Assembly: GCF_010119935.1 (NCBI RefSeq) | Contig: NZ_CP048209.1 | Location: forward strand, 2,979,001-3,043,000 | DNA: 64,000 nucleotides | Direction: 5' to 3' | Origin: Paenibacillus lycopersici | GTDB lineage: Bacteria; Bacillota; Bacilli; Paenibacillales; Paenibacillaceae | Shown here: positions 9,220-16,923 of the stretch, piece after piece | How positions within the stretch are numbered: the stretch's first letter is position 1 | Layout: every line of letters starts with the position of its first letter | Made by a program: the position numbers and the translations under genes | Notes under the pieces: model-generated | The model's input: the letters and a program-made list of their open reading frames with translations, nothing else | Databases searched by the model: none | Told to the model about the DNA's origin: nothing

Positions 9220-10542
9220 ATGGAACCTGCCGGTAAAGCGGTCAATTTACTTCCTGATTTATCCGAAGAAGCGTGGCAGTCGTGGGCACCGCGTCCGGAG
9301 CTTGCGCCTGCGTTTGCCAAACGATGCGAAGGGGGGCGGGCGCAGCTGGGCATGTCGGGCGGAGGGCGTTTCGAATGCTACGGCGCTTGGCGGTGCGAAG
9401 CTTCCGGCATTCGGGGCGGCGCGGCGTATAAGCTCCTGGCCGAGTACAGGTCGGAAGGCGTCGACAGCGATCCGGTCAGCATCAATATGATCGTGACGTG
9501 GATGGATAAGGACGGCGGCTGGCTGCGGCGCGAGTATATCGATGCCTATGCGGATCGCGAAGACGGAGTAAGGGAGCTGAACAAGACGGTTCAATCCCCG
9601 CCCAAAGCCTGCTCGGCGAAGGTCGAATTGGAATACCGCTGGTCGGCGACGGGCACGGTGTCCTGGATGAAGGCGGCGTTAACCGCAGCCAGGACGGTAA
9701 CGCGCCGCCCGGTTAACATCGTGACGACGTATATTTCCCCGTATACGGATCATCGAGAGCGGTTGTCCGACAACCTGCAGCGCATGCTGGATGCCGTCGA
9801 TCGAGCCGGGGAGCATCGGGCGGATCTGATTTGTTTCTCCGAAACGATGTACGACCGCTGTTCGGGTTGCTCGCTCGATGAAGTCGCCCAGCCGATTCCC
9901 GGCGAACTGACGGAAGCGATCGGCCGCAAAGCGAAGCAGGTCCGGTCCTATATCGTGCTCAACATGCATGAGAAGGACGGGGACTGTTTCTACGTTACCA
10001 GCGTCTTGATCGGCCGGAGCGGCGAGATCGTCGGGAAATACCGCAAAACCCATCTGCCGCTCTTCGAGGCGCAGGCGGGGATCACGCCAGGCAGCGATTA
10101 TCCGGTATTCGAGACGGATTTCGGCACGATCGGGCTGCTCATCTGCTGGGATATTTCGTTCCCGGAAACCGCGCGCCTGCTCCGGATGCAGGGAGCGGAA
10201 ATCGTCTGCCTCTCGACGGCCGGCGAAGGGCTGACGCAGCAAATCGCCAGGGCGGTAGATAACGGCCTCTATCTGGTCGTGGCCGGGATAAACGGGAATA
10301 TGATCGCCGGGGATAACGGCGAGCCCATGAGCGACCCGAACGGCAGCCCGAGCCGGATTATCAATCCCGCGGGGGAAATTCTTGCCGAGATCGGATGCGT
10401 CGACGGGATCGCTCATGCCCGGGTTGACCTGAATGCCAAATTCGAATCGTACTGGATGTCCGTAGGTCCCGCGTTCGGGGAAGCGCGAAGCCTGTTCCAT
10501 CGGGAACGCAGGCCCGACACTTACGGGAAGCTGTCCGTATGA
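9220..10542 (+). CDS. Nitrilase-superfamily carbon-nitrogen hydrolase with extra N-terminal domain
   Basis: The 440-aa protein has a nitrilase/amidase domain from about residue 165 onward with the triad E208 (LICFSE), K276 (GKYRKTH) and C309 (LLICWDISFPE). About 160 residues precede it and resemble a beta-sandwich carbohydrate-binding-like module (YKLLAEYRSEG..VSINMIVTWMDKDGGWL). Such enzymes cleave C-N bonds of amides or carbamoyl groups. The extra module is uncommon for bacterial nitrilases of 260-300 aa and suggests binding of a glycan or amide polymer. Cytoplasmic as read; AAGGAG precedes the ATG. It is followed by a PhyH gene. Confidence 0.83.
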   Translation: MEPAGKAVNLLPDLSEEAWQSWAPRPELAPAFAKRCEGGRAQLGMSGGGRFECYGAWRCEASGIRGGAAYKLLAEYRSEGVDSDPVSINMIVTWMDKDGGWLRREYIDAYADREDGVRELNKTVQSPPKACSAKVELEYRWSATGTVSWMKAALTAARTVTRRPVNIVTTYISPYTDHRERLSDNLQRMLDAVDRAGEHRADLICFSETMYDRCSGCSLDEVAQPIPGELTEAIGRKAKQVRSYIVLNMHEKDGDCFYVTSVLIGRSGEIVGKYRKTHLPLFEAQAGITPGSDYPVFETDFGTIGLLICWDISFPETARLLRMQGAEIVCLSTAGEGLTQQIARAVDNGLYLVVAGINGNMIAGDNGEPMSDPNGSPSRIINPAGEILAEIGCVDGIAHARVDLNAKFESYWMSVGPAFGEARSLFHRERRPDTYGKLSV

Positions 10543-10644
10543 CGCATGACCGGCAGTCCGAACGAATATTGAAAACGCGTTACATCGAATTAAGCAGCGG
10601 ATAGGCAACAACGGCGCGAGGAACATACCAGAGGAGGATTCGAT

Positions 10645-11400
10645 ATGGAGTTGACTTATCGGCAGAAGCGGCAGTTGATCGAGGAGGGCTACGTGAAGAT
10701 TCCGGGCGTCGTCCCCGGCATCATGATCCGGGAAGCGATGAAGGCGATCAACCATTCCATCGGCAAAGGCGTTCCGGACGGCCATCACGGCGCGAACTAC
10801 TGCAAGGAGCTTGAAAATAAGCCGTGCATCACGGATCTGTTCAACCGCACGCCGGCCAAAGCGATCATCGATTCGCTGGTCGGGGACGACGGCTACCACC
10901 CGATCGGCATGGGGCAAATCGCGCTGCGCTTCCCAGGCTACATGGATAACCCGCCGGATGATTTCGGGGCGCATCTGGACGGCGTGCTGCGCGTGAAGGA
11001 CAGCATCGCGCAGAACTTCACGGCGCTCGTCGGCGTCGTGCTGAGCGACCAGAGCGAGCCGGATCACGGGAATTTCACGGTGTATCCGGGCACCCACAAG
11101 GCGTACGAGCAGTACTTCAGGGAGCATGGGCCGGAGGTGCTGTTCCGGGAGGAAGGATTCCGGACGATCCACCGCTCGGCCAACGTTCCGCTGCCGAAGC
11201 CGGTGCAGCTGACGGCCGAGCCGGGAGATCTGATCATCACGCATTATCAATTGATACACGCGGGCGGCGTCAACCAGTCGGACCGCATCCGGTATTCGAT
11301 CTATTACCGGGTGGATCACAAGGACCGCCGCGACGATTGGCAGTCGCCGCTCGTCGATATGTGGCGCCACTGGCCGGGTCTTCAATCGGCGCTGACCTAA
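10645..11400 (+). CDS. Phytanoyl-CoA dioxygenase (PhyH)-family protein
   Basis: A 251-aa Fe(II)/2-oxoglutarate dioxygenase. The iron-binding triad is visible as H110-x-D112 (GAHLDGVL) and H205 (YQLIHAGG), followed by the 2-oxoglutarate-binding arginine region QSDRIRYSIYYR. GAGGAGG precedes the ATG. It lies 102 bp after the nitrilase gene with no terminator between, so the two may act on the same small molecule. Substrate unknown. Confidence 0.85.
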   Translation: MELTYRQKRQLIEEGYVKIPGVVPGIMIREAMKAINHSIGKGVPDGHHGANYCKELENKPCITDLFNRTPAKAIIDSLVGDDGYHPIGMGQIALRFPGYMDNPPDDFGAHLDGVLRVKDSIAQNFTALVGVVLSDQSEPDHGNFTVYPGTHKAYEQYFREHGPEVLFREEGFRTIHRSANVPLPKPVQLTAEPGDLIITHYQLIHAGGVNQSDRIRYSIYYRVDHKDRRDDWQSPLVDMWRHWPGLQSALT

Positions 11401-11509
11401 GCGGCCGAACGCGCCGTCCGGACGGGCATCGCTGCCATGCAATCCAAGCGCGGGCATCGTTCGCGCGCAGGGCTTCTTCGGTCAGGAAGGAAGGATATAT
11501 GCGGCGCCG

Positions 11510-11556
11510 GCGGCGGCTCGGAACGGGAGACAACGTTCCGGGCCGCCGCTTTGTTA
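11510..11556 (+). terminator. Rho-independent terminator after the PhyH gene
   Basis: A 16-bp GC-rich stem, GCGGCGGCTCGGAACG (11510-11525) against CGTTCCGGGCCGCCGC (11534-11549) with one mismatch, is followed by TTTGTT. It insulates the SOS operon. Confidence 0.8.
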
Positions 11557-11606
11557 TGCGGCTTGCGGGCGGGAGCGGAAATCGTGCGGGCAGGGAGATA
11601 TTTCCC

Positions 11607-11660
11607 TTGCATTGGGAACGTACATTCGGTATATAATAAGAACATACGAACATATATTCG
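11607..11660 (+). promoter_or_regulatory. Promoter with two LexA-like (SOS) boxes
   Basis: TTGCAT (11607-11612) and a perfect TATAAT (11632-11637), 19 bp apart, are overlapped by GGAACGTACATTCG (11615-11628) and followed by CGAACATATATTCG (11647-11660). Both fit the Bacillus LexA pattern CGAAC-N4-GTTCG except for A in place of G in the right half. Placement over the promoter and directly before a Y-family polymerase gene supports SOS control. Confidence 0.75.
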
Positions 11661-11683
11661 CGTTCTTGGAGGGGGATATAGCG

Positions 11684-12940
11684 ATGTCGAGGCAAATTTT
11701 CCTGATCGACGGACAGTCCTTCTACGCATCCGTGGAGAAGGCGGCTCATCCGGAATACCGCGACAAGCCGGTCGCCGTCGGAGACCCCGCAAGGATGAAC
11801 GGCATTGTGCTCGCGGCCTGTCCGATCGCCAAGTCCCGCGGCGTGACGACGGCGTCGCGCGTCGGAGAGGCGATGGCGAGATGTCCCGATCTTGTCGTCA
11901 TCCGGCCCCGGATGGGGACGTATATTCAGATCTCCTTATTGATTACCGGCATTTTCGAATCCTATACGGAGCTCGTGGAGCCGTACAGCATCGACGAGCA
12001 GTTCCTGGACGTAACGGGCTCGCTCGCCTACTTCGGCGTTTCGCCGAAGGAGCTGGCCGCCCGCATCCAGCAGCATGTGCTGCAATCGACCGGCGTCTGG
12101 TCGCGGGTCGGCATCGGGCCGACGAAGATTCTCGCCAAGATGGCGACCGACAACTATGCGAAGAAGGAGGACGAGGGCGTCTTCGAGCTATCCTACGACA
12201 ACCTGGAATCCACGCTCTGGGAGCTGCCCGTGCACCAGATGTTCATGGTCGCCTCCGGAATGACCCGGCATTTCACGCGCATGGGCTTATCCAGCATCGG
12301 CGACATCGCGCGGATGGATTTCGCCGAATTCAAGCGGCGCATGCGGCGCGAGATGGGCAAGCAGAGCGACATTCAAGCGGGGTACTACTGGCAGACCGCG
12401 CGGGGAATCGATCCAAGCCCCGTGGAGCCGGGCATCCGGCGCCAGCTCAAGTCGGTCAGCCACGGCAAGGCGCTGCGCTGGAACCTGTACCGCGAGCTCA
12501 AGGATATCGAGGTCGTGCTGCTGGAGCTGGTCGTGGAGGTGTGCCAGCGCACGCGGCGCCACCGGTTCCTGGGCTCGGTCGTGTCCGTGGCCGCGGCGGA
12601 AACCGACGGCGTCCGCTCCTGCTGGTTCAGCCGGCAGCTGACCCTGCAGCAGCCGACGTCGTTGACGCACGAGGTGGCGGCCGCCGCGCTGAAGCTGTTC
12701 CGGGAGCATTGGCACGGGCTGCCGGTCAGCCGGCTCAGCATCGCCTTGTCGGGGCTGACGGAAGACAACGTCATTCAGCTGACGCTGTTCGAGGACCGCT
12801 CCCGCGCGTACCGCAAGGAGCGGACCATCGACGCCATCAAGATGCGGTACGGAAGCACGGCCATCATGCGCGCCTCGTCGCTGCTGGAGTCCGGCGTGGC
12901 GCGGGAAAGGGCGGAACAAATTGGAGGACACTACAAATGA
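11684..12940 (+). CDS. uvrX: Y-family DNA polymerase, UvrX/YqjW type (translesion synthesis)
   Basis: A 418-aa error-prone polymerase. It starts MSRQIFLIDGQSFYASVEK, with D9 as first metal ligand and D104-E105 (YSIDEQFLDV) as the second acidic pair; the little-finger region ends near 400. The form RVGIGPTKILAKMATDNYAKK is typical of the UvrX subgroup rather than DinB. ATG 11684 follows GGAGGGGG; an open frame extends upstream but without a ribosome site. It overlaps the next gene by ATGA and lies under LexA-like boxes, so it should be made after DNA damage. Confidence 0.88.
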   Translation: MSRQIFLIDGQSFYASVEKAAHPEYRDKPVAVGDPARMNGIVLAACPIAKSRGVTTASRVGEAMARCPDLVVIRPRMGTYIQISLLITGIFESYTELVEPYSIDEQFLDVTGSLAYFGVSPKELAARIQQHVLQSTGVWSRVGIGPTKILAKMATDNYAKKEDEGVFELSYDNLESTLWELPVHQMFMVASGMTRHFTRMGLSSIGDIARMDFAEFKRRMRREMGKQSDIQAGYYWQTARGIDPSPVEPGIRRQLKSVSHGKALRWNLYRELKDIEVVLLELVVEVCQRTRRHRFLGSVVSVAAAETDGVRSCWFSRQLTLQQPTSLTHEVAAAALKLFREHWHGLPVSRLSIALSGLTEDNVIQLTLFEDRSRAYRKERTIDAIKMRYGSTAIMRASSLLESGVARERAEQIGGHYK

Positions 12941-13464
12941 GCAAGCTGGACGGCAACGAGCGCTGGAAATCCAAAATGTTATTGACCGAGCATGTCGAGC
13001 GTTATGACGAGCATCACGCGGACGGAGGCGCGCCGGGCGCCGCGGCCGCCGTGCAGGCGCGCGCGCCCAGGGAACGGAACATCATTACGACGGAGGAGCG
13101 GGCGATGCTGCGCGACTATATCCTGCTGCCCCATATGGTGAAGATGGTGGAGAAGAGCATTGCCGACGTGGAGCATATGACGACGGTGCTGAAGCGCGCG
13201 TATCTGATGGCCGGACAGAAGATCCTGGACCGCGTCTCGCAGGATTTGTACGGCTTGCGGCGGGAGCTGAATCAGCGGAACATCCGGATCCTGAACGAGG
13301 AGCATGCGGATCTCGTCGTCTATCACCGCTACTTCTGCCGCGGCTACGAAGACCGCTTCGGCATGACGCGCGACGTGATGCGTTCCGAGATCAGCATGAA
13401 GCTGGCCCGGTACACGTCCGAGCTGGCGGCGCTGCTGAAGGAAGGACCGCCGAAGCCCGTGTAG
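12937..13464 (+). CDS. SOS-operon partner protein with YolD-like N-terminus
   Basis: A 175-aa protein whose start ATG overlaps the polymerase stop (ATGA), with GGAGGA upstream. Residues 9-23 (RWKSKMLLTEHVERY) resemble the N-terminal motif of YolD-like proteins, small partners of UvrX polymerases in Bacillus. The rest is helical and unfamiliar, with YHRYFCRGYEDRFGM near the C-terminus. It is longer than a typical YolD (about 110 aa), so it may be a divergent or extended form. A role in translesion synthesis is inferred from coupling. Confidence 0.65.
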   Translation: MSKLDGNERWKSKMLLTEHVERYDEHHADGGAPGAAAAVQARAPRERNIITTEERAMLRDYILLPHMVKMVEKSIADVEHMTTVLKRAYLMAGQKILDRVSQDLYGLRRELNQRNIRILNEEHADLVVYHRYFCRGYEDRFGMTRDVMRSEISMKLARYTSELAALLKEGPPKPV

Positions 13465-13618
13465 CGGGCCGCGCGGCCGCGGGCGCAGCGGCGGTCTCGG
13501 CATCCATGCGGCCGCATCTTGATCGCGCGGAAGAGCTCGCCGGTGCCATCCGAGAGGAGATTCGGCCGATCGCAATAAGCGCGTTGCAACAAACCGGAAA
13601 TGAAATCCGCATATTTTT

Positions 13619-13647
13619 TTGACTATTCAAACAACAACGTATAAAAT
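13619..13647 (+). promoter_or_regulatory. Promoter of the riboswitch transcript
   Basis: TTGACT (13619-13624) and TAAAAT (13642-13647) are 17 bp apart in a locally AT-rich stretch, just upstream of the c-di-AMP riboswitch. Confidence 0.65.
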
Positions 13648-13654
13648 AAAGCTA

Positions 13655-13795
13655 CGCTTAATTTTCGGCTTATCGCCGAAAAGCGGGGGAACCAGTCAAT
13701 TGGGGCGAATCGTTCGATGTAAGGAACGTAGGGTACCATCTTACCCGAGTCCGTCAGCTAACCTCGTCAGCAGTGGATGGGTCTATCTTTATATG
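13655..13795 (+). ncRNA. c-di-AMP riboswitch (ydaO/yuaA type)
   Basis: The leader holds the hallmark blocks of this class in order: CGCCGAAAAGCGGGGGAACC (13675-13694), TGGGGCGAATC, GTAGGGTACC, then CCGAGTCCGTCAGCTAACCT (13745-13764) followed by CGTCAGCAGTGG. These match the consensus GGGGGAACC..GGGGTGAATC..CCGTCAGCTAACCTCGTAGGC. The riboswitch binds c-di-AMP and usually turns expression off through a terminator, which is present here at 13808. It controls the KamA-family gene at 13917. Confidence 0.93.
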
Positions 13796-13807
13796 CGTAA
13801 CCAACCA

Positions 13808-13842
13808 GAGACCCTATTAGCGGGTCTCTTTTTGTCTTTTTT
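13808..13842 (+). terminator. Riboswitch expression-platform terminator
   Basis: GAGACCC and GGGTCTC with the loop TATTAGC, followed by TTTTTGTCTTTTTT, stand between the riboswitch core and the gene at 13917. This suits transcription termination on c-di-AMP binding. Confidence 0.85.
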
Positions 13843-13916
13843 GACCCTGCTGGCGGCGTTCCTTAGCACTGGCTCCCTTTACTACCCGTTCATTCGGACA
13901 AAGAGGAGAGAAGCGC

Positions 13917-15062
13917 GTGAAGAAAGTCAAATATTTCACGGACGTAAACAAGGTGAAGCACTTATCCGAACACGAGAAAAAGACGTTGAAGCCGATTACG
14001 GAGAAATTCGTCTTTCGCGTCAACGACTATTACATGGATCTGATCGATTGGAATGATCCGCATGATCCGATCCGCAAGCTCGTTATTCCGAACGAAGGCG
14101 AATTGCTGGAATACGGCCGGTGGGATGCTTCCGACGAGGATACGAATTACGTCGTTCCGGGCTGTCAGCATAAGTACTCGACCACGGCGCTGCTGATCGT
14201 GTCCGAGGTATGCGGGTCGTACTGCCGGTACTGCTTTCGCAAACGTCTGTTCCGGAACGATGTCAAGGAAGCGATGTCCGACGTGACGCCGGGGATTCGT
14301 TATATTGCAGAAACGCCCGAGATCAACAATGTACTGCTGACCGGCGGGGATAGCCTGATTCTCGCCACCTCCAAGCTTCGCATCATCATCGAGCAGCTGC
14401 GGCAGATCGATCATGTGAAGATCATCCGGCTCGGTTCGAAGATGCCGGTATTTAACCCGATGCGGATTTACGAGGATGAAGAGCTTCTGGAACTGATCCG
14501 TACCTATTCGACGGAAGAGAAACGTATTTACGTCATGGCGCATATCAATCATCCGCGCGAAATTACAGCCGAAGCCAAGCGGGGCTTCCGGGCGCTCCAC
14601 GAGGCCGGGGCGATCGTCGTCAACCAGACCCCCGTTCTGAAAGGCATCAATGACGACCCGGCCGTGCTGGCTGAATTGCTCGATAAGCTGTCTTGGGCGG
14701 GAGTCACGCCGTATTATTTCTTTATCAACCGTCCCGTGGCCGGCAACCGGGATTTCGTGCTGCCGTTATCCCAGGTTTACCGCATCGTCGAAGACGCCAA
14801 AGCAAGAACCTCGGGATTGGGCAAGCGGGTGCGTCTGTCGATGAGCCATACTTCGGGAAAAATCGAAATCCTGGCGATTGAAGAGGGAACCGCTTATCTG
14901 AAGTACCATCAATCGAGAGACAATCAATACGGCAAGTTCATGAAGCTCGCTTGCCCCGACGAGGCGGAATGGTTCGACGACCTGCCCGGGAGCGAAGTGT
15001 ACTGGAACAAGCCCAAGAAGAAGAACGAGGCTATCGTCTCCGCGAATGAAATATTCGATTGA
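13917..15062 (+). CDS. KamA-family radical SAM aminomutase-like protein
   Basis: A 381-aa radical SAM protein. C99, C103 and C106 (CGSYCRYC) bind the 4Fe-4S cluster, and K315 in HTSGKIE is the expected PLP-binding lysine. The family moves an alpha-amino group to the beta carbon (lysine to beta-lysine, glutamate to beta-glutamate). In lysine 2,3-aminomutase two aspartates hold the lysine side-chain amine. At the matching places here I read N271 (or I270) and a serine seven residues before K315, so lysine may not be the substrate. The usual partner acetyltransferase AblB is absent. Expression is gated by a c-di-AMP riboswitch. ATG or GTG at 13917 follows AAGAGGAGAG. Confidence 0.85.
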   Translation: MKKVKYFTDVNKVKHLSEHEKKTLKPITEKFVFRVNDYYMDLIDWNDPHDPIRKLVIPNEGELLEYGRWDASDEDTNYVVPGCQHKYSTTALLIVSEVCGSYCRYCFRKRLFRNDVKEAMSDVTPGIRYIAETPEINNVLLTGGDSLILATSKLRIIIEQLRQIDHVKIIRLGSKMPVFNPMRIYEDEELLELIRTYSTEEKRIYVMAHINHPREITAEAKRGFRALHEAGAIVVNQTPVLKGINDDPAVLAELLDKLSWAGVTPYYFFINRPVAGNRDFVLPLSQVYRIVEDAKARTSGLGKRVRLSMSHTSGKIEILAIEEGTAYLKYHQSRDNQYGKFMKLACPDEAEWFDDLPGSEVYWNKPKKKNEAIVSANEIFD

Positions 15063-15124
15063 TCGTCATTCTTCATTCCGGATCGGATAGCGGCGTCATC
15101 GTCGGAGGCGCCTGTCACCTGCCA

Positions 15125-15241
15125 TCATTGACTTTTCGGCATTTTGCTCTCATCCCTATATAGCAGGTTCCAGCGGTGACCGTCCGGGTCGGCGAAGCCT
15201 GCACCGTACATCCAGCCGCCGACTTCACGCTCTTGTGACAT
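15125..15241 (-). pseudogene. Remnant of a VOC (glyoxalase-like) gene
   Basis: A 38-codon minus-strand frame keeps a good ribosome site (AAAGGGGG, 8 nt) and ATG but then reads straight into REVGGWMYGAGFADPDGHRWNLLY, the typical last strand of a VOC domain, and stops. The N-terminal 90 or so residues are missing, suggesting an internal deletion. The rest of this 330-bp spacer (15063-15393) shows nothing else. Confidence 0.65.
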
Positions 15242-15393
15242 GGCTGCAGCCCCCTTTGAATATGGTCTTCATTCCTATCGTTTCAGTTACTCTTACTATA
15301 CCCTTTTTCCGGCAGCAGAAGCATTCAAGGATTGAACATGATGCGGCCGGCATGTAAGATGAAGAGTATGACCAGCAAGAGGGAAGGCGCAGC

Positions 15394-16881
15394 ATGTGGA
15401 CGTATACGATTAATTTGGTTCGCGATTTATCTCCGGGCGTGAAGCGGTTCATCGCGACGGAGAGCTTGTTCGGCATCGGTGCCGGCATATTCGGCTTGAT
15501 TCTTAATTTGCATCTGCTCGATCTCGGCTTCTCCAAGGCCTTCATCGGCCAGATCACGTCGCTGGGGGCGCTGACGGTCGGCTTGACCAGCCTGCCCGCA
15601 GGTTTGATCGTCAAGCGCGTCGGGCGCAAAAAGATGCTGGTGATCGGCATGCTGCTGGCGTTCGTCTCGCTCGTGCTGTTCGGCGCCGGCACGGGCGCCG
15701 CGGCGGTCATTGCCGCGCAGCTCATCTGGTCGCTCGGCATGACGGCGGTCGTCAATTCGGAAATTCAGCTCATCTTCCAATATTGCCGCAGCAAGAAGGA
15801 AGAGACGAGCGCGTATTCGCTGCTGTTCGCGGTGTTCACGTTCTTCACCGGCGTCGGCACGTGGGTGGCCGGATATTTGCCGGACTGGATGCCGGGTCAT
15901 TCGACGGTTTATCAATACGCGTTCTTCGCGGCGGGAGGCTGCTTGGCGCTCGCGGGCATCCTGCGGGGCGCGCTGCTGCCTTCCACGAATGCGAGGGCGG
16001 AGATCGCGGCGGGTGCGGCGGATAGCGATGCGGAGAATAGCGCGGGCGGCGCAGCGGGGATCGCTGCGGAGGCCGCAACGGGCCGAGCCGAGCAAGCAGC
16101 TGCGGAGGCCGCAGCGGGCCGAGCCGGGAAAGCGGCTACGGAGGCCGCGACGGGCCGAGCCGGGAAAGCGGCTACGGAGGCCGCGACGGGCCGAGCCGGG
16201 AAAGCGGCTACGGAGGCCGCGACGGGTCGAGCCGAGCAAGCAGCGGCCTCCGGGCCGGCGGCATCGGCCGAAGCGGCCGCGAAGGCGAAGAAGGGCCAAG
16301 CCTCCTATCGCTTCCTGCTCCTGTTGGCGATGCTGATCTTCACGTCCGGATTTACGTTCGGTCTGCTTAATCCGTTCCTGAACGTCATCCTGAAATTCAG
16401 GTTCGGGATGGAGGACGGCCTGATTTCCGGGCTGCTTGCGCTGTCGGGGTTCTTCTTCTTCATCGGCTCCCTTGCGATGCCGTATTGCGTGGAGCGGTTC
16501 GGCAGCCGCAGGACGTTCGTCGGCCTGTTCCTCTTCAATGCGATTATCGCGGCGGCGATGGCGGCGAGCATGCCCGCGGCGCTGTTCGCCGGCTTGCTGC
16601 TCGCGCGCGGAGCGGGTTTTACGATGCTGAACAACCTGATGGACAGCGAGTGCATGTCGGCCGTCGACGAGGACGAACGCAATTTGTTCGCGGGCATGCG
16701 GACCGTTTCGCGCAGCGTCGGCAATACGATCGCGTCGTACTGGGCGGGGTATATTTTGGCCGGCGATCATTATGCGTGGCCATTCCTGCTGACGGCGGCC
16801 GCCGTCCTGGCAGGCTATGCGATCTATGCGCGGTTCGTGCAGGGCAGGCTGGACCGGCGGCTGAGCGGGCAGGCCGGGTGA
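15394..16881 (+). CDS. MFS transporter with alanine-rich repeat in the central loop
   Basis: A 495-aa, 12-helix major facilitator protein. The N-half has the loop motif GLIVKRVGRKK between helices 2 and 3. About 100 residues between the two six-helix halves (about 200-300) are low-complexity, with AATEAATGRAGK-type 12-residue repeats, and predicted cytoplasmic. This loop normally spans 20-40 residues. The substrate is unknown, probably drug or metabolite efflux. The gene runs on into the Rieske gene 42 bp later. Confidence 0.85.
   Translation: MWTYTINLVRDLSPGVKRFIATESLFGIGAGIFGLILNLHLLDLGFSKAFIGQITSLGALTVGLTSLPAGLIVKRVGRKKMLVIGMLLAFVSLVLFGAGTGAAAVIAAQLIWSLGMTAVVNSEIQLIFQYCRSKKEETSAYSLLFAVFTFFTGVGTWVAGYLPDWMPGHSTVYQYAFFAAGGCLALAGILRGALLPSTNARAEIAAGAADSDAENSAGGAAGIAAEAATGRAEQAAAEAAAGRAGKAATEAATGRAGKAATEAATGRAGKAATEAATGRAEQAAASGPAASAEAAAKAKKGQASYRFLLLLAMLIFTSGFTFGLLNPFLNVILKFRFGMEDGLISGLLALSGFFFFIGSLAMPYCVERFGSRRTFVGLFLFNAIIAAAMAASMPAALFAGLLLARGAGFTMLNNLMDSECMSAVDEDERNLFAGMRTVSRSVGNTIASYWAGYILAGDHYAWPFLLTAAAVLAGYAIYARFVQGRLDRRLSGQAG
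16064..16245 (+). repeat. 36-bp coding minisatellite (about five copies)
   Basis: Unit of twelve codons (Ala-Ala-Thr-Glu-Ala-Ala-Thr-Gly-Arg-Ala-Gly-Lys), with three central copies nearly identical in DNA and the outer copies variant. Whole-codon length keeps the frame open, so copy number can change without breaking the MFS protein. Confidence 0.9.
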
Positions 16882-16923
16882 GGCGGCAGAGCAAGGCCGT
16901 TCATTACGCAAAGGAGTGATCGC

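Noticed and set aside
13655-13842. Leader as lysine riboswitch, given the KamA-family gene
   Set aside because: The conserved blocks are those of the ydaO/c-di-AMP class and the L-box pattern is not seen.
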